This document shows positions 30,308 through 40,412 of a stretch of 64,000 nt of DNA, piece by piece. The notes under the pieces are model-generated. The model was not told the origin of the DNA, searched no databases, and saw nothing but the letters and a program-made list of their open reading frames with translations. Source of the DNA: Marinobacter zhanjiangensis (GTDB lineage Bacteria > Pseudomonadota > Gammaproteobacteria > Pseudomonadales > Oleiphilaceae); NCBI RefSeq assembly GCF_014651935.1, contig NZ_BMXV01000005.1:186001-250000 (forward strand), in the 5' to 3' direction. Position 1 is the stretch's first letter, and each line of letters starts with the position of its first letter. Both the position numbers and the translations under genes were made by a program.

Positions 30308-31221
30308 ACAACATTACCCAGCCTGATGATCCCGAAAGCCGCTGTGGCTTTGTGGCCATTGTCGGCCGCCCCAATGTGGGCAAGTCCACGTTGCTGAATC
30401 ACATCCTCGGTCAGAAACTGAGCATCACCTCGCGCAAGCCGCAGACCACCCGCCACCAGATCCTGGGCATCAAGACCGAGGGGCCGGTGCAGGCCATCTA
30501 TGTGGATACCCCGGGCATGCATGAGGAAGAGCCCCGCGCGCTCAATCGCTACATGAACCGCACCGCGTCCGCGGCGCTCAAGCATGTGGATGTGGTGGTG
30601 TTCGTGGTGGACCGCCATCACTGGACCCCGGCGGACGAAATGGTGCTGAACAAGCTGACGCACCTGACCTGCCCGGTGATTCTGGCGGTCAACAAGGTGG
30701 ACCAGGTCGAGAAGCGCGAGACCCTGTTGCCGGTGCTCGAGCAACTGGCCAAAAAGCGGGAGTTCGCCGAGATCATCCCCATGTCGGCCCTGAAGGAACA
30801 GAACCTGGCGCCGCTGGAAGAAGCCGTCGCGCGCTTCCTGCCGCAAAGCGTCCATTTCTACCCGGATGACCAGATTACCGACCGCAGCGAACGCTTTGTC
30901 GCCGCCGAAATGGTGCGCGAGAAGATTACCCGTCAGCTGGGTGCGGAACTGCCATATTCCGTGGCCGTGGAAATCGAGGAATTCAAACACGATGGCAAGA
31001 CGCTGCACATTGCCGCACTGATCCTGGTGGAGCGGGAAGGCCAGAAGAAGATCGTCATCGGTGACAAGGGCGAGCGCCTGCGCCGGATCGGCCAGGAAGC
31101 CCGGGCAGACATGGAGCGCATGTTCGAGAGCAAGGTGATGCTGCGGCTCTGGGTCAAGGTGAAGCGGGGCTGGGCTGACAGTGACCGGGCGCTCAAGAGC
31201 CTGGGCATGAACGACGGCTGA
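30304..31221 (+). CDS. era: GTPase Era
   Basis: A GTPase that binds 16S rRNA near its 3' end and assists 30S assembly. The 305-aa protein has the P-loop GRPNVGKST, the G3 motif DTPGMH, NKVDQV (G4), and a C-terminal KH domain with [25 protein letters not shown]. Its ATG overlaps the rnc stop by 4 nt (ATGA), and recO follows after 8 nt, so the three are translationally close. Length is as in E. coli (301). Confidence 0.98.
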   Translation: MNNITQPDDPESRCGFVAIVGRPNVGKSTLLNHILGQKLSITSRKPQTTRHQILGIKTEGPVQAIYVDTPGMHEEEPRALNRYMNRTASAALKHVDVVVFVVDRHHWTPADEMVLNKLTHLTCPVILAVNKVDQVEKRETLLPVLEQLAKKREFAEIIPMSALKEQNLAPLEEAVARFLPQSVHFYPDDQITDRSERFVAAEMVREKITRQLGAELPYSVAVEIEEFKHDGKTLHIAALILVEREGQKKIVIGDKGERLRRIGQEARADMERMFESKVMLRLWVKVKRGWADSDRALKSLGMNDG

Positions 31222-31229
31222 GCGCTGCC

Positions 31230-31955
31230 ATGGCCGGGTCAGTACAGCAGGAACCCGCCTATGTTCTCCACCGGCGCCCGTTCCGGGAGACCAGCCTGCT
31301 GGTTGACCTGTTTACCCTCAACCACGGCAAGGTCGGCCTGGTTGCCCGCGGCGCCAGCAGTGCCCGCAGCGCCACCAAGGCTCAGCTCCAGCCATTCCAG
31401 CCGGTACTGGTGGACTGGACCGGCCGCTCCGATCTCAAGACCCTGACCCATGTGGAGAACCGCCCCGGTGTTCACCTGGGGCATGGCAAGGCGCTCTACA
31501 GCGGCTTCTATCTCAACGAACTGCTGCAAAAACTGCTGTCCCCCTTCGATCCTGCCCAGGAGCTTTTCGCCGCCTACATTGATGCCCTGCAGCAGTTGTC
31601 CACCGCCGGTGGCGATGTGGAGCCGGTGCTGCGTCGCTTCGAGATGCAGCTGGCGGCCAGCCTGGGCTACGGTTTCCACTGGGCCCGGGCCATGGACACT
31701 GGTGAGCCGGTGCAGCCGGACCGTCGCTACTGCTATGATCCCCAGCATGGCATCCTTGCGGGTTCCGACGACACCGTACGTCTGACGGGGTTATCGGGGC
31801 GGGCCTTGCTGGCCCTGGCCGACAGCGACCTGCAGGATGCCGACGCCCGCCGAACCGCGAAGCAGGTGATGCGGGCACTGACCGATTTCCTGCTGCAGGG
31901 CAAGCCCCTGAACAGCCGCGCACTGTTTGCCGGCGGGCGTTCCACCGACCGATAA
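31230..31955 (+). CDS. recO: DNA repair protein RecO
   Basis: RecO loads RecA onto SSB-coated gaps with RecR and anneals strands in recombinational repair. The 241-aa protein opens with YVLHRRPFRETSLLVDLFTLNHGKVGLVARGA, the OB-fold region typical of RecO, and a helical C-terminal half (FYLNELLQKLLSPFDP). There is no clear zinc-finger cysteine set, as is common in gammaproteobacterial RecO. It lies between era and pdxJ, the conserved order. Confidence 0.93.
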   Translation: MAGSVQQEPAYVLHRRPFRETSLLVDLFTLNHGKVGLVARGASSARSATKAQLQPFQPVLVDWTGRSDLKTLTHVENRPGVHLGHGKALYSGFYLNELLQKLLSPFDPAQELFAAYIDALQQLSTAGGDVEPVLRRFEMQLAASLGYGFHWARAMDTGEPVQPDRRYCYDPQHGILAGSDDTVRLTGLSGRALLALADSDLQDADARRTAKQVMRALTDFLLQGKPLNSRALFAGGRSTDR

Positions 31956-31967
31956 GGAACACGTTTC

Positions 31968-32702
31968 ATGAAAGACCGTGTATTGCTGGGAGTGAATGTG
32001 GACCATGTGGCCACGCTGCGTCAGGCCCGGGGCACCCGCTTCCCCGATCCGGTTCAGGCCGCCATGGTGGCCGAGGAAGCCGGTGCCGACAGCATTACCA
32101 TCCATCCCCGGGAAGACCGTCGCCATATCCAGGACCGGGATGTGTTGCTGATGCGTCAGACCCTCAATACCCGCATGAACCTGGAAATGGCGGTGACCGA
32201 TGCCATGCTCGCGTTCGCCGAGACGGTGCGGCCGGAGTGTGTCTGCCTGGTGCCGGAAAAACGGGAGGAGCTGACCACGGAAGGTGGTCTGGATGTGGAG
32301 GGCAACGAGGATCGTGTGGCGAAGGCCTGCGAGCGGCTGGCCCGTATTGGTGCCGAGGTGTCACTGTTTATCGACCCGGATCCGTCTCAGATCGACTCCG
32401 CCGTGCGCTGTGGCGCCCCGGTGATCGAGCTGCACACCGGCGAGTATGCCGAGGCGGATACCGCTGCGGAGCAGGCCCATACCCTTGAGAATCTCAGGGA
32501 AGCGGTGGAATACGCCCGTCGCAAGGGGCTGGTGGTCAATGCCGGGCATGGCTTGAACTATCACAATACGTTGGCGGTGGCTGCCATTCCCGGTATCCAT
32601 GAGTTGAATATCGGGCATGCGATTATTGCCCGGTCTGTGTTTACTGGTCTTAAAGAGGCGGTTCGGGATATGCGGTTTATTCTGGATCGGGCCCGGGACT
32701 GA
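31968..32702 (+). CDS. pdxJ: Pyridoxine 5'-phosphate synthase
   Basis: A TIM-barrel enzyme that makes pyridoxine 5'-phosphate from 1-deoxy-D-xylulose 5-phosphate and 3-amino-2-oxopropyl phosphate. The 244-aa protein begins [25 protein letters not shown], followed by [20 protein letters not shown], and ends with [15 protein letters not shown] and [14 protein letters not shown], the usual phosphate-binding stretch. It is 12 nt after recO. Its stop faces gacS, only 5 nt away. Confidence 0.97.
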   Translation: MKDRVLLGVNVDHVATLRQARGTRFPDPVQAAMVAEEAGADSITIHPREDRRHIQDRDVLLMRQTLNTRMNLEMAVTDAMLAFAETVRPECVCLVPEKREELTTEGGLDVEGNEDRVAKACERLARIGAEVSLFIDPDPSQIDSAVRCGAPVIELHTGEYAEADTAAEQAHTLENLREAVEYARRKGLVVNAGHGLNYHNTLAVAAIPGIHELNIGHAIIARSVFTGLKEAVRDMRFILDRARD

Positions 32703-32707
32703 TTGTT

Positions 32708-35596
32708 TTAAACAGGATTCAACTGATCACTGTTGCGGAACATAGCCTGCCAGTCAGTCTGGTCCCCCCAGATATCCAGTCGTTCCATGGCCGCCAGCAG
32801 GTTCTGGCGCAGGCTTTCCATGTCAGCCGAACGACGTTTGAGGGCAGTCTCGAACTGTTCCGAGGCATCCCTCAGTTCCGGTACGCCACAGTAGCGGGTG
32901 GCGCCGTGGAGCTTGTGGACGCATTCCAGCACCGCCTCGTAGTCTTCCGCCGCCCAGCGCGCCCGGATGGTTTCCTGGTCGGGCCTGAGCTGTTCCAGCA
33001 GCATGCTGAACAGTTCTTCCGCCAGGTCCGGCTTGCCGGCGGCCAGGCGAATGCTCTCCTCCACATCCACGATCGGTTTCTGCCGACGGCGGGTTGACGG
33101 TCGTAATGGCCGGCGGGTGTCCCGGAATTCGGCGATACTCCGGGAGCCGGTCTCCTGCTGCTCCGGCGGCTGGTAACCGGTGAAATCGGTGAGGGTCTCC
33201 ACCAGCTGGCTGCTGTTCACCGGCTTGACCAGGTAGCCGTCAAAACCCTGCTGCATCAGGCGCTCCTGTTCGTCCGCCAGGGCGTGGGCGGTCAGGGCGA
33301 TGATCGCGGTGCGATGGTGGTTGTTATCCAGCCCCCGCAGGCGGGCGGTGGTTTCCACGCCATCCATGCCCGGCATCTGCAGGTCCATGAAGATGGCATC
33401 GAAATCCTGGCTGCGGGCCTTACTCAGGGCCTCGAAGCCACTGGCGGCGCCTTCCGCGGGAATGCCGCAATCCTTCAGCAGGGTCAGAACCAGCTTCAGG
33501 TTGGCCTCGTTGTCGTCCACCGCCATCACCCTCGGCAGGTTCGGCGTGGTGCTGCGGGGTGGGGGCAGGGCGCCTGTCTTCCGTTCCGGCACGTGTTGCC
33601 GGTTACGGGTGTCGATGCCATGGACCAGCATCAGCAGTTCATCGTAGAGCGGCCCGCGGCAGATGGGCTTGATCATGTGGCCACTGGCCATCCCGGTGAG
33701 GGTGGTGTCGTGGGACTCCAGTGTCGGGGTCAACAGCAGCGTGCGGCAGTCCCTGTCCACTTCCAGACCACGGATCAGCTCCCGGTACTGGCTGGAATGG
33801 AGCAGGTGTCGGGTGATGCCCACGATGGCCAGGGCATAGCCCGACTGGTTCTGCTGGGCGTCTGCCACCTGTTCAATCAGCTCCGCCGGTGAGTTGACCC
33901 GGGTTACTTCGATGCCCCAGTCCCGCAGGATATGCTCCACTGCAAGGCCCGTGGTTTTCTGTTGTTCCAGGTAGACCACCCGCTCGCCCCGCAGCGCATC
34001 GTGGGGCAGTGGGGCCTCGGTACCGGCGGCCAGCTCCGTGGTGAGCGTGAACCAGAAGGTAGAACCCTTGCCCAGCTCACTCTCCAGACCAATATCGCCA
34101 CCCATTTCCTCCACCAGGCGTTTGGAAATCACCAGGCCGAGGCCGGTACCGCCATACTGGCGGGCGGTGGAAGCATCCGCCTGGCTGAAGGCATTGAACA
34201 GCGACTGCTGCTGGGCCCGTGACAGGCCCACGCCGGAGTCGGAAATGCTGATGCGCAGGGTCACCTGGTTGCTCTCGGGGTCCTCCTCTTCCAGGCTGGC
34301 CCGCAGGACCACCTCGCCGGTCTGGGTGAACTTGATGGCGTTGTTGACCAGGTTGGTGATTACCTGCTTCACCCGCAGTGGATCGCCCATCATGTTGTCG
34401 GGCACGTCGGCGTAGACCAGGTGCACCAGGTCCAGGTTCTTGCCGTGGGCGGCGGGGGCCAGCATGACCATCACTTCCTCGACGATTTCCCGCAGGTGGA
34501 AGGGTACCCGGTCGAGGATCAGCTTGCCGGCCTCGATCTTGGAGAAATCCAGGATGTCATTGATGATGGTGAGCAGGATTTCCGAGGACTTGCGGATGGT
34601 GTTCAGGTGCTCGGCCTGCTGCTTCTGCAGGGGGCTCTTGAGCAGCAGTTCGGTGAATCCGATGATGCCGTTGAGGGGCGTGCGGATTTCGTGGGACATG
34701 TTGGCCAGGAATTCCGACTTGATGCGGCTGGCTTCCAGGGCATCCTTGCGGGCGAAGTCCAGTTCAATGTTCTGGATCTCGATGGTTTCCAGGGTTTCCC
34801 GCAGGTCCTCGGTGGCCTGGTCGATGTTCTGCTGCATTTCGGCCTGGGCCTTGCTCAGCTCTCCTGCCATGGCGTTGAGGCCGGACTCCAGCTGCTCGAA
34901 CTCGGGGCCGGCGCCGGTGTACACGCGGGTGTCCAGGTGGCCTTCCTTGAGGCGGGCGACGGCATTGTTCAGCTCGAACACCGGGTGAGTGAAGGAGCGG
35001 CTCAGGCGCAGGGCAATGGTCAGGCTGAGCAGCACGCCCGCCACGATCACCAGCAGCGAGATGAACAGGGCCTTCCAGGTTTCCTTTTCGGTGCGCACGT
35101 GGGACATTTCCACCGCCGCCCAGCCAATGGGCTCCACCCTGTCCGGCGCGGTGGTGGTGCCCGATTCCAGGTCCAGCAGGTTGTCCAGCATCAGGTCCTG
35201 CAGGTAGACCGGCGACATGAACACCGTTTTGCCGGAGGTGGTCCAGCGGGACACCGACGAATTCCCTGGAAACTGGTCCGGTGTTTCCATGGTGCTGGCG
35301 GGGCCGGTATGGAGCAGGCGCTCCTTGCGCGCATCGTAGAAGGTGATGGAGCGTACGTCCCGCTCTTCCAGCAGGGCGTTTGACAGGCTGCTCAGCAGGC
35401 TGCGGTTGGAGGTGAACATGCCATATTCGGCAGCCGCCGACAGCTGGCGGGACAGAGACTCACCACGATCATCCAGCAACTGGTTGATGTTCTGCACCCA
35501 GCTCCAGGTGAAGAACAGCCCCAGCAGAAGTGTGGTAACCAGGGTGGGAACCAGGGTTACCACCAGGACTTTTTTACGAATACCCCAACGACGCAT
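32708..35596 (-). CDS. gacS: Hybrid histidine kinase GacS/BarA
   Basis: A membrane sensor of the Gac/Rsm pathway, expected to phosphorylate GacA and so drive small RNAs that antagonise CsrA/RsmA. Order in the 962-aa protein: TM1 (about 10-30), periplasmic sensor, TM2 (about 158-180), HAMP, kinase core with His302 (SHEIRTPLNG), receiver with Asp738 (FMDLQMPGMDG), and C-terminal Hpt with His894 (HKLHGATRYCG). All three phosphotransfer residues are present. ATG at 35596 has a purine-rich AGGGGTAGG-like site upstream. It is divergent from cysM; in Pseudomonas gacS has these same neighbours. Confidence 0.95.
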   Translation of the reverse strand: MRRWGIRKKVLVVTLVPTLVTTLLLGLFFTWSWVQNINQLLDDRGESLSRQLSAAAEYGMFTSNRSLLSSLSNALLEERDVRSITFYDARKERLLHTGPASTMETPDQFPGNSSVSRWTTSGKTVFMSPVYLQDLMLDNLLDLESGTTTAPDRVEPIGWAAVEMSHVRTEKETWKALFISLLVIVAGVLLSLTIALRLSRSFTHPVFELNNAVARLKEGHLDTRVYTGAGPEFEQLESGLNAMAGELSKAQAEMQQNIDQATEDLRETLETIEIQNIELDFARKDALEASRIKSEFLANMSHEIRTPLNGIIGFTELLLKSPLQKQQAEHLNTIRKSSEILLTIINDILDFSKIEAGKLILDRVPFHLREIVEEVMVMLAPAAHGKNLDLVHLVYADVPDNMMGDPLRVKQVITNLVNNAIKFTQTGEVVLRASLEEEDPESNQVTLRISISDSGVGLSRAQQQSLFNAFSQADASTARQYGGTGLGLVISKRLVEEMGGDIGLESELGKGSTFWFTLTTELAAGTEAPLPHDALRGERVVYLEQQKTTGLAVEHILRDWGIEVTRVNSPAELIEQVADAQQNQSGYALAIVGITRHLLHSSQYRELIRGLEVDRDCRTLLLTPTLESHDTTLTGMASGHMIKPICRGPLYDELLMLVHGIDTRNRQHVPERKTGALPPPRSTTPNLPRVMAVDDNEANLKLVLTLLKDCGIPAEGAASGFEALSKARSQDFDAIFMDLQMPGMDGVETTARLRGLDNNHHRTAIIALTAHALADEQERLMQQGFDGYLVKPVNSSQLVETLTDFTGYQPPEQQETGSRSIAEFRDTRRPLRPSTRRRQKPIVDVEESIRLAAGKPDLAEELFSMLLEQLRPDQETIRARWAAEDYEAVLECVHKLHGATRYCGVPELRDASEQFETALKRRSADMESLRQNLLAAMERLDIWGDQTDWQAMFRNSDQLNPV

Positions 35597-35784
35597 ACGT
35601 CTGTGCCTACCCCTTGTCCGATCCCTGGTACGAAACGGCGCCCTTTTCCGGCATTGTGGTTGCCAAAGCCTGCTTATAGCCAGCGGCAATGGTTATAGCG
35701 GGAACCTGTATTGGGCGAGGTGCCCGGTTACGCGTATGATGCGCACCTCAGAAGTGTGGTAATACCGTTCTGTTTTTGCTTTCT

Positions 35785-35810
35785 GAACTTAACGGCAGAA
35801 AACTGTCTCA
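35785..35810 (+). promoter_or_regulatory. Weak candidate sigma-E-like promoter before cysM
   Basis: GAACTT at 35785-35790 matches the sigma-E -35 box exactly, but TCTCA at 35806-35810 is an imperfect -10 at 15 nt spacing. It could be chance. It sits 72 nt upstream of the cysM start. Confidence 0.25.
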
Positions 35811-35881
35811 AAGGCTCTTCAAGTGTAACATACGCGTTTTGAAAAGCTGTGCAGCCCATCTCGACGAGGAGCAGGAACGTC

Positions 35882-36775
35882 ATGCATTTCCCCACCATTG
35901 AGGACTATGTCGGCCACACGCCGCTGGTGCGCTTGCAGCGCTTGCCCGGCCAGACCAGCAACGTCATCCTGGCCAAACTGGAGGGCGACAATCCGGCAGG
36001 CTCGGTCAAGGATCGTCCGGCCGTCAGCATGATCCAGGAAGCGGAGAAGCGTGGCGAGATCAAGCCCGGAGATACCCTCATCGAGGCCACCAGCGGCAAT
36101 ACCGGTATTGCCCTGGCCATGGCGGCCGCCATCAAGGGCTACCGGATGAAGCTGATCATGCCCGCCAACATGAGCGAGGAGCGCCGGGCTTCCATGCGTG
36201 CCTATGGTGCCGAGATCATCACCGTGTCGAAGGAAGAGGGTATGGAAGCTGCCCGGGACATGGCCGCACGCATGCAGGCGCAGGGCGAAGGGCTGGTGCT
36301 GGATCAGTTTGCCAACCCGGATAACCCGCTGTCCCATTACCGCACCACCGGGCCCGAGATCTGGGAACAGACCCGGGGGCTTGTGACCCATTTCGTCAGT
36401 TCCATGGGCACCACCGGTACCATCATGGGCGTCTCCCGCTACCTGAAGGAGCGCAACCCGGACATCCGCATTATTGGCCTGCAGCCGAAGGAAGGTTCGT
36501 CCATCCCCGGCATCCGCCGCTGGCCCGAGGAATACCTGCCAAAGATCTACGACGCCTCACGGGTGGATGAGGTGCTTGATGTGGGCCAGGAAGAGTCCGA
36601 GAACACCATGCGGGCGCTGGCCCGGGAAGAGGGCATTTTCTGTGGCGTCTCCTCCGGTGGCTCCATCGCGGCGGCGCTCAAGCTCTCCGAACAGGTTGAA
36701 AACGCCGTGATCGTGGCCATCATCTGTGACCGTGGTGACCGATACCTGTCCACCGGGGTGTTCCCGGGCGCCTGA
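35882..36775 (+). CDS. cysM: Cysteine synthase B
   Basis: A PLP enzyme that makes cysteine from O-acetylserine and sulfide, or S-sulfocysteine from thiosulfate. The 297-aa protein has NPAGSVKDRPA with the PLP lysine Lys43, EATSGNTGIALAM (substrate loop), SMGTTGTIMGV (phosphate binding), and GVSSGGSIAAAL. The shorter start at 35882 is chosen because AGGA lies about 6 nt upstream. It is divergent from gacS and leads into rlmD. Distinguishing cysM from cysK rests on my recall of the Pseudomonas cluster and of length. Confidence 0.92.
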   Translation: MHFPTIEDYVGHTPLVRLQRLPGQTSNVILAKLEGDNPAGSVKDRPAVSMIQEAEKRGEIKPGDTLIEATSGNTGIALAMAAAIKGYRMKLIMPANMSEERRASMRAYGAEIITVSKEEGMEAARDMAARMQAQGEGLVLDQFANPDNPLSHYRTTGPEIWEQTRGLVTHFVSSMGTTGTIMGVSRYLKERNPDIRIIGLQPKEGSSIPGIRRWPEEYLPKIYDASRVDEVLDVGQEESENTMRALAREEGIFCGVSSGGSIAAALKLSEQVENAVIVAIICDRGDRYLSTGVFPGA

Positions 36776-36802
36776 TTGTTTTACTGACCAGAGACCTTGT
36801 AT

Positions 36803-38134
36803 ATGAGTCGCAGACGCAGGAAGCCCCTGCCCAGGGAACCCTTGCCTTGCACGATCGAGGCATTCAGCCATGATGGCCGGGGCATTGCCCGCGAAGAGGG
36901 CAAGACCCGTTTCGTGGATGGTGCACTGCCCGGTGAGCGGGTGATGGCAAAGATGATCTCCACCCGCAGCAAGTTCGACGAGCTGCGTACCGAGGAAGTG
37001 CTGGAGGCCTCACCGGAGCGTGTCTCACCACCGTGTGATTTCGCCGACCTGTGTGGTGGCTGCAGCCTGCAGCATATGGCCCCCGATGCCCAGATCCGGT
37101 TCAAGGAAAATACCCTGCGGGAGCACTTTGCCCATTTCGGGGGTATCGAGCCGGAGCAATGGATCGAGCCCATGCGCTCGCCCTCCCTGGGCTATCGCCG
37201 CAAGGCCCGTCTGGGGGTACGTTTCGTGCCCAAGCGGGACTCGGTGCTGGTGGGTTTCCGGGAGAAGCGCAACAGCTTCCTGGCGGACATTGACCGCTGT
37301 GTGGTGCTGGATCCGCGTATCGGGGAGCACATTGATGACCTGCGGCGGCTGCTCTACACCCTGCAGGCCCACCAGGATATTGCCCAGGTGGAAGTGGCCT
37401 GTGGCGACGACGATGCGGCCATGATCTTCCGTAACATGATCCCCCTTGGCGATGCCGACCGTGCGGCCCTGGTGGCCTTCGGTCAGGCCCATGGTTTGCA
37501 TATCTATCTGCAGCCGAAGGGACCGGATACCGTCCACCGGATCTGGCCGGAAGAGGGCGAGGAACGGCTGAGCTACCGGTTACCGGAATTTGACCTGACC
37601 ATGGGCTTTCATCCCATGGACTTTACCCAGGTCAATGCCGACATCAACCAGCGCATGGTACACAGAGCCGTTGACTGGCTGGATGTGCAACCGGGGGACC
37701 GGGTGCTGGACCTGTTCTGCGGACTGGGCAACTTTACCCTGCCGCTGGCCCGCAAGGCTGGCCAGGTGGTCGGAGTGGAGGGCGATGACGCCATGGTGGT
37801 GCGCGGGCGCGAAAACGCTGAACGCAACGGGCTCGACAATGTAGCCTTCCATGGCGCCAATCTGCACGGTGACTTTACCCGTGAGAGCTGGGCCTCGGAG
37901 GGTTTCGATCGCATCCTGATAGACCCGCCGCGCTCCGGTGCCCAGGAAATCTGCGAGCACCTGACGGCATTCGGTGCCAGGCGAATTGTGTACGTCTCCT
38001 GTAATCCCGCCACCCTGGCGCGGGACGCAGGCGTGATTGTCAGCAAGGGGTACCGCCTGAAGCAGGCGGGTGTGATGGACATGTTTCCGCACACCACCCA
38101 TGTAGAGTCCATCGCCCTGTTCGAGAAGAACTGA
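36803..38134 (+). CDS. rlmD: 23S rRNA m5U1939 methyltransferase RlmD
   Basis: This enzyme methylates C5 of uridine 1939 in 23S rRNA. The 443-aa protein has a TRAM domain (about 14-70), an Fe-S cluster motif [10 protein letters not shown], a Rossmann methyltransferase domain with [20 protein letters not shown], and the nucleophile region [14 protein letters not shown] at 36803 is used in place of TTG two codons earlier. It sits between cysM and relA, as in Pseudomonas. Confidence 0.95.
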   Translation: MSRRRRKPLPREPLPCTIEAFSHDGRGIAREEGKTRFVDGALPGERVMAKMISTRSKFDELRTEEVLEASPERVSPPCDFADLCGGCSLQHMAPDAQIRFKENTLREHFAHFGGIEPEQWIEPMRSPSLGYRRKARLGVRFVPKRDSVLVGFREKRNSFLADIDRCVVLDPRIGEHIDDLRRLLYTLQAHQDIAQVEVACGDDDAAMIFRNMIPLGDADRAALVAFGQAHGLHIYLQPKGPDTVHRIWPEEGEERLSYRLPEFDLTMGFHPMDFTQVNADINQRMVHRAVDWLDVQPGDRVLDLFCGLGNFTLPLARKAGQVVGVEGDDAMVVRGRENAERNGLDNVAFHGANLHGDFTRESWASEGFDRILIDPPRSGAQEICEHLTAFGARRIVYVSCNPATLARDAGVIVSKGYRLKQAGVMDMFPHTTHVESIALFEKN

Positions 38135-38174
38135 ACACACAAGGGCCTGGCCTGGTAAGGACAGAGACAATGCC

Positions 38175-40412
38175 ATGGTAAAAGTACGGGAAGACTACGC
38201 CGTTACCGCCGACGGACAGGTGGATATCGAGGGCTGGGTACGCCAGATTGCCGCCCAGACCCGGCTGGAGAATCCGGACCAGTTCCGGCGGGCCTGTGAA
38301 CTCAGCGCCGAGATCGACCTCCGGGCGGTACAGGAAGACCGCCTGTGGGCACCGGGAGCGAGCAGTTTCCGCACCGGCATAGAAATGGCCCAGGTACTGG
38401 TGGAACTGCACCTGGATCAGGCCTGCCTGGTGGCGGCGATTCTCTACCGGGCGGTGCGTGAGGGCCGTATCGGCCTTGAGGAAATCCGCGGCGAGTTCGG
38501 TGACGAAGTGGCCAGGCTGATCGATGGGGTGGGGCAGATGGCCGCCATCTCATCCATCCATCACCCTCTCAAGGGCAATGTGCTGGGCCAGAACGAAGGC
38601 CAGCTGGACAACGTCCGCAAGATGCTGGTGACCATGATCGACGACGTGCGGGTGGCGCTGATCAAGCTGGCGGAGCGGACCTGTGCCCTGCGGGCGGTGA
38701 AAAACGCCGTCTACGAGAAACGCATGCGGGTGGCCCGGGAAGTGTTCGATATCTATGCGCCCCTGGCCCACCGGCTTGGTATCGGCCATATCAAGTGGGA
38801 GCTGGAGGACCTGTCGTTCCGCTACCTGCATGAAACCGCCTACAAGAAGATCGCCAGGCAACTGGACGAGAAGCGGCTGGACCGGGAAAGCTACATCCAG
38901 AAAGTCCTGCGGGATCTGGGCAGCGAGTTGCGCCGTTCTGGCATCAACGCCGAACTGGCCGGTCGCGCCAAGCATATCTACAGCATCTGGCGGAAGATGC
39001 GCCGCAAGGGTATCGACTTCTCCCAGGTCTACGATGTACGCGCCGTGCGCATCCTGGTACCGGAAATGCGGGACTGCTACGCCGCCCTGGGTATTGTCCA
39101 CAGTCTCTGGCGGCACATTCCCAACGAGTTTGACGACTACATCGCCAACCCCAAGGAGAACGGCTACCAGTCGCTCCACACCGCCGTGATCGGGCCCGAG
39201 GGCAAGGTCATGGAAGTGCAGATCCGTACCCATCACATGCATGAGGAAGCGGAACTGGGAGTCTGCGCCCACTGGCTCTACAAGGGCACCGACACCGGCA
39301 ACCGCTCGACCGGCTACGAGGCCAAGATCAACTGGCTGCGCCAGGTACTGGAGTGGCAGGAGGAGCTGGGTGACCTGTCCGGCCTGTCGGATCACCTGAC
39401 CAGCGATATCGGCTCCGACCGGGTGTATGTGTTCACCCCAGAGGGCCACGTGGTCGACCTGCCCCAGGGCGCGACACCGGTGGACTTCGCCTACCGGGTG
39501 CACACCGAGGTGGGGCATGCCTGTCGTGGTGCGCGGGTCAACGGCCGCATCGTGCCCCTGACCTATCCGCTGAAAACCGGTGATCAGGTCTATATCCTCA
39601 CCTCCAACAACCAGGCGCCCAGCCGTGACTGGCTCAATCCCAGCCTGGGCTATATCCAGACCTCACGGGCCCGGGCCAAGGTCACCCACTGGTTCAAACA
39701 ACAGAACCGTGAGCAGAACATTGCCGACGGGCGGGCCATTCTGGAGGATGAGTTCAAGCGGCTGTCGATCTACGACGTGGATCTGAACGAGCTTGCCCGC
39801 AAGGTCAACCAGCCGGCGGCGGACGACATGTTTGCCGCCATCGGCGCCGGCGACCTGCGGCCCACCCATGTGGCTCACGTCGGCCAGCAGATGCTGGACC
39901 CCCGGGAAAAACAGCTGGACCTCAAGCTGCTGGGCAACCGCAATCGTCAGTACGATACCGAATCGGACATACAGATCCGCGGCGTGGGCAAGCTCAAGAC
40001 CCAGGTGGCCAAGTGCTGCAAGCCGCTGCCGGGGGACGCCATCGGTGGCTACATCACCGTGGGGCGCGGTGTCACCGTGCATCGTCAGGACTGCCTGACC
40101 TTCCTCCACCACAAGGAATATGAGCCCAACCGGATTATCGAGGTCAGCTGGGGCGGCCAGCCCGAGGCCACCTACCCGGTGGATATCGAAATCCAGGCCT
40201 ACGACCGCTACGGCCTGCTGCGGGACATCACCGAGGTGCTGACAGCCTCCCGCAGCAATGTGCTGTCCCTGAATACCCTGTCGGACCCCGACGATAACAC
40301 CGCCACCATGCTGGTCACGGTGGAAATCCACAGCCTGGAGCAGCTGGCCCGGCTGCTGGCGCAGATCCGCAACCTGCCAAATATCATCGAGGTAAGGCGC
40401 AAACGGTCATGA
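38175..40412 (+). CDS. relA: (p)ppGpp synthetase RelA
   Basis: A ribosome-linked stringent-response enzyme that makes (p)ppGpp from ATP and GTP/GDP when tRNA is uncharged. The 745-aa protein has an N-terminal pseudo-HD domain (about 20-165) in which the hydrolase-type HD motif is replaced (AAILYRAVREG), so hydrolysis is not expected. A synthetase domain follows (about 200-360, with YDVRAVRILVPEMRDCYAALGIVH and NGYQSLHTAV), then a TGS domain (VYVFTPEGHVVDLPQGATPVDFAY) and a C-terminal ACT domain (about 665-745). SpoT would keep the HD. The stop overlaps mazG by 4 nt. Confidence 0.96.
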   Translation: MVKVREDYAVTADGQVDIEGWVRQIAAQTRLENPDQFRRACELSAEIDLRAVQEDRLWAPGASSFRTGIEMAQVLVELHLDQACLVAAILYRAVREGRIGLEEIRGEFGDEVARLIDGVGQMAAISSIHHPLKGNVLGQNEGQLDNVRKMLVTMIDDVRVALIKLAERTCALRAVKNAVYEKRMRVAREVFDIYAPLAHRLGIGHIKWELEDLSFRYLHETAYKKIARQLDEKRLDRESYIQKVLRDLGSELRRSGINAELAGRAKHIYSIWRKMRRKGIDFSQVYDVRAVRILVPEMRDCYAALGIVHSLWRHIPNEFDDYIANPKENGYQSLHTAVIGPEGKVMEVQIRTHHMHEEAELGVCAHWLYKGTDTGNRSTGYEAKINWLRQVLEWQEELGDLSGLSDHLTSDIGSDRVYVFTPEGHVVDLPQGATPVDFAYRVHTEVGHACRGARVNGRIVPLTYPLKTGDQVYILTSNNQAPSRDWLNPSLGYIQTSRARAKVTHWFKQQNREQNIADGRAILEDEFKRLSIYDVDLNELARKVNQPAADDMFAAIGAGDLRPTHVAHVGQQMLDPREKQLDLKLLGNRNRQYDTESDIQIRGVGKLKTQVAKCCKPLPGDAIGGYITVGRGVTVHRQDCLTFLHHKEYEPNRIIEVSWGGQPEATYPVDIEIQAYDRYGLLRDITEVLTASRSNVLSLNTLSDPDDNTATMLVTVEIHSLEQLARLLAQIRNLPNIIEVRRKRS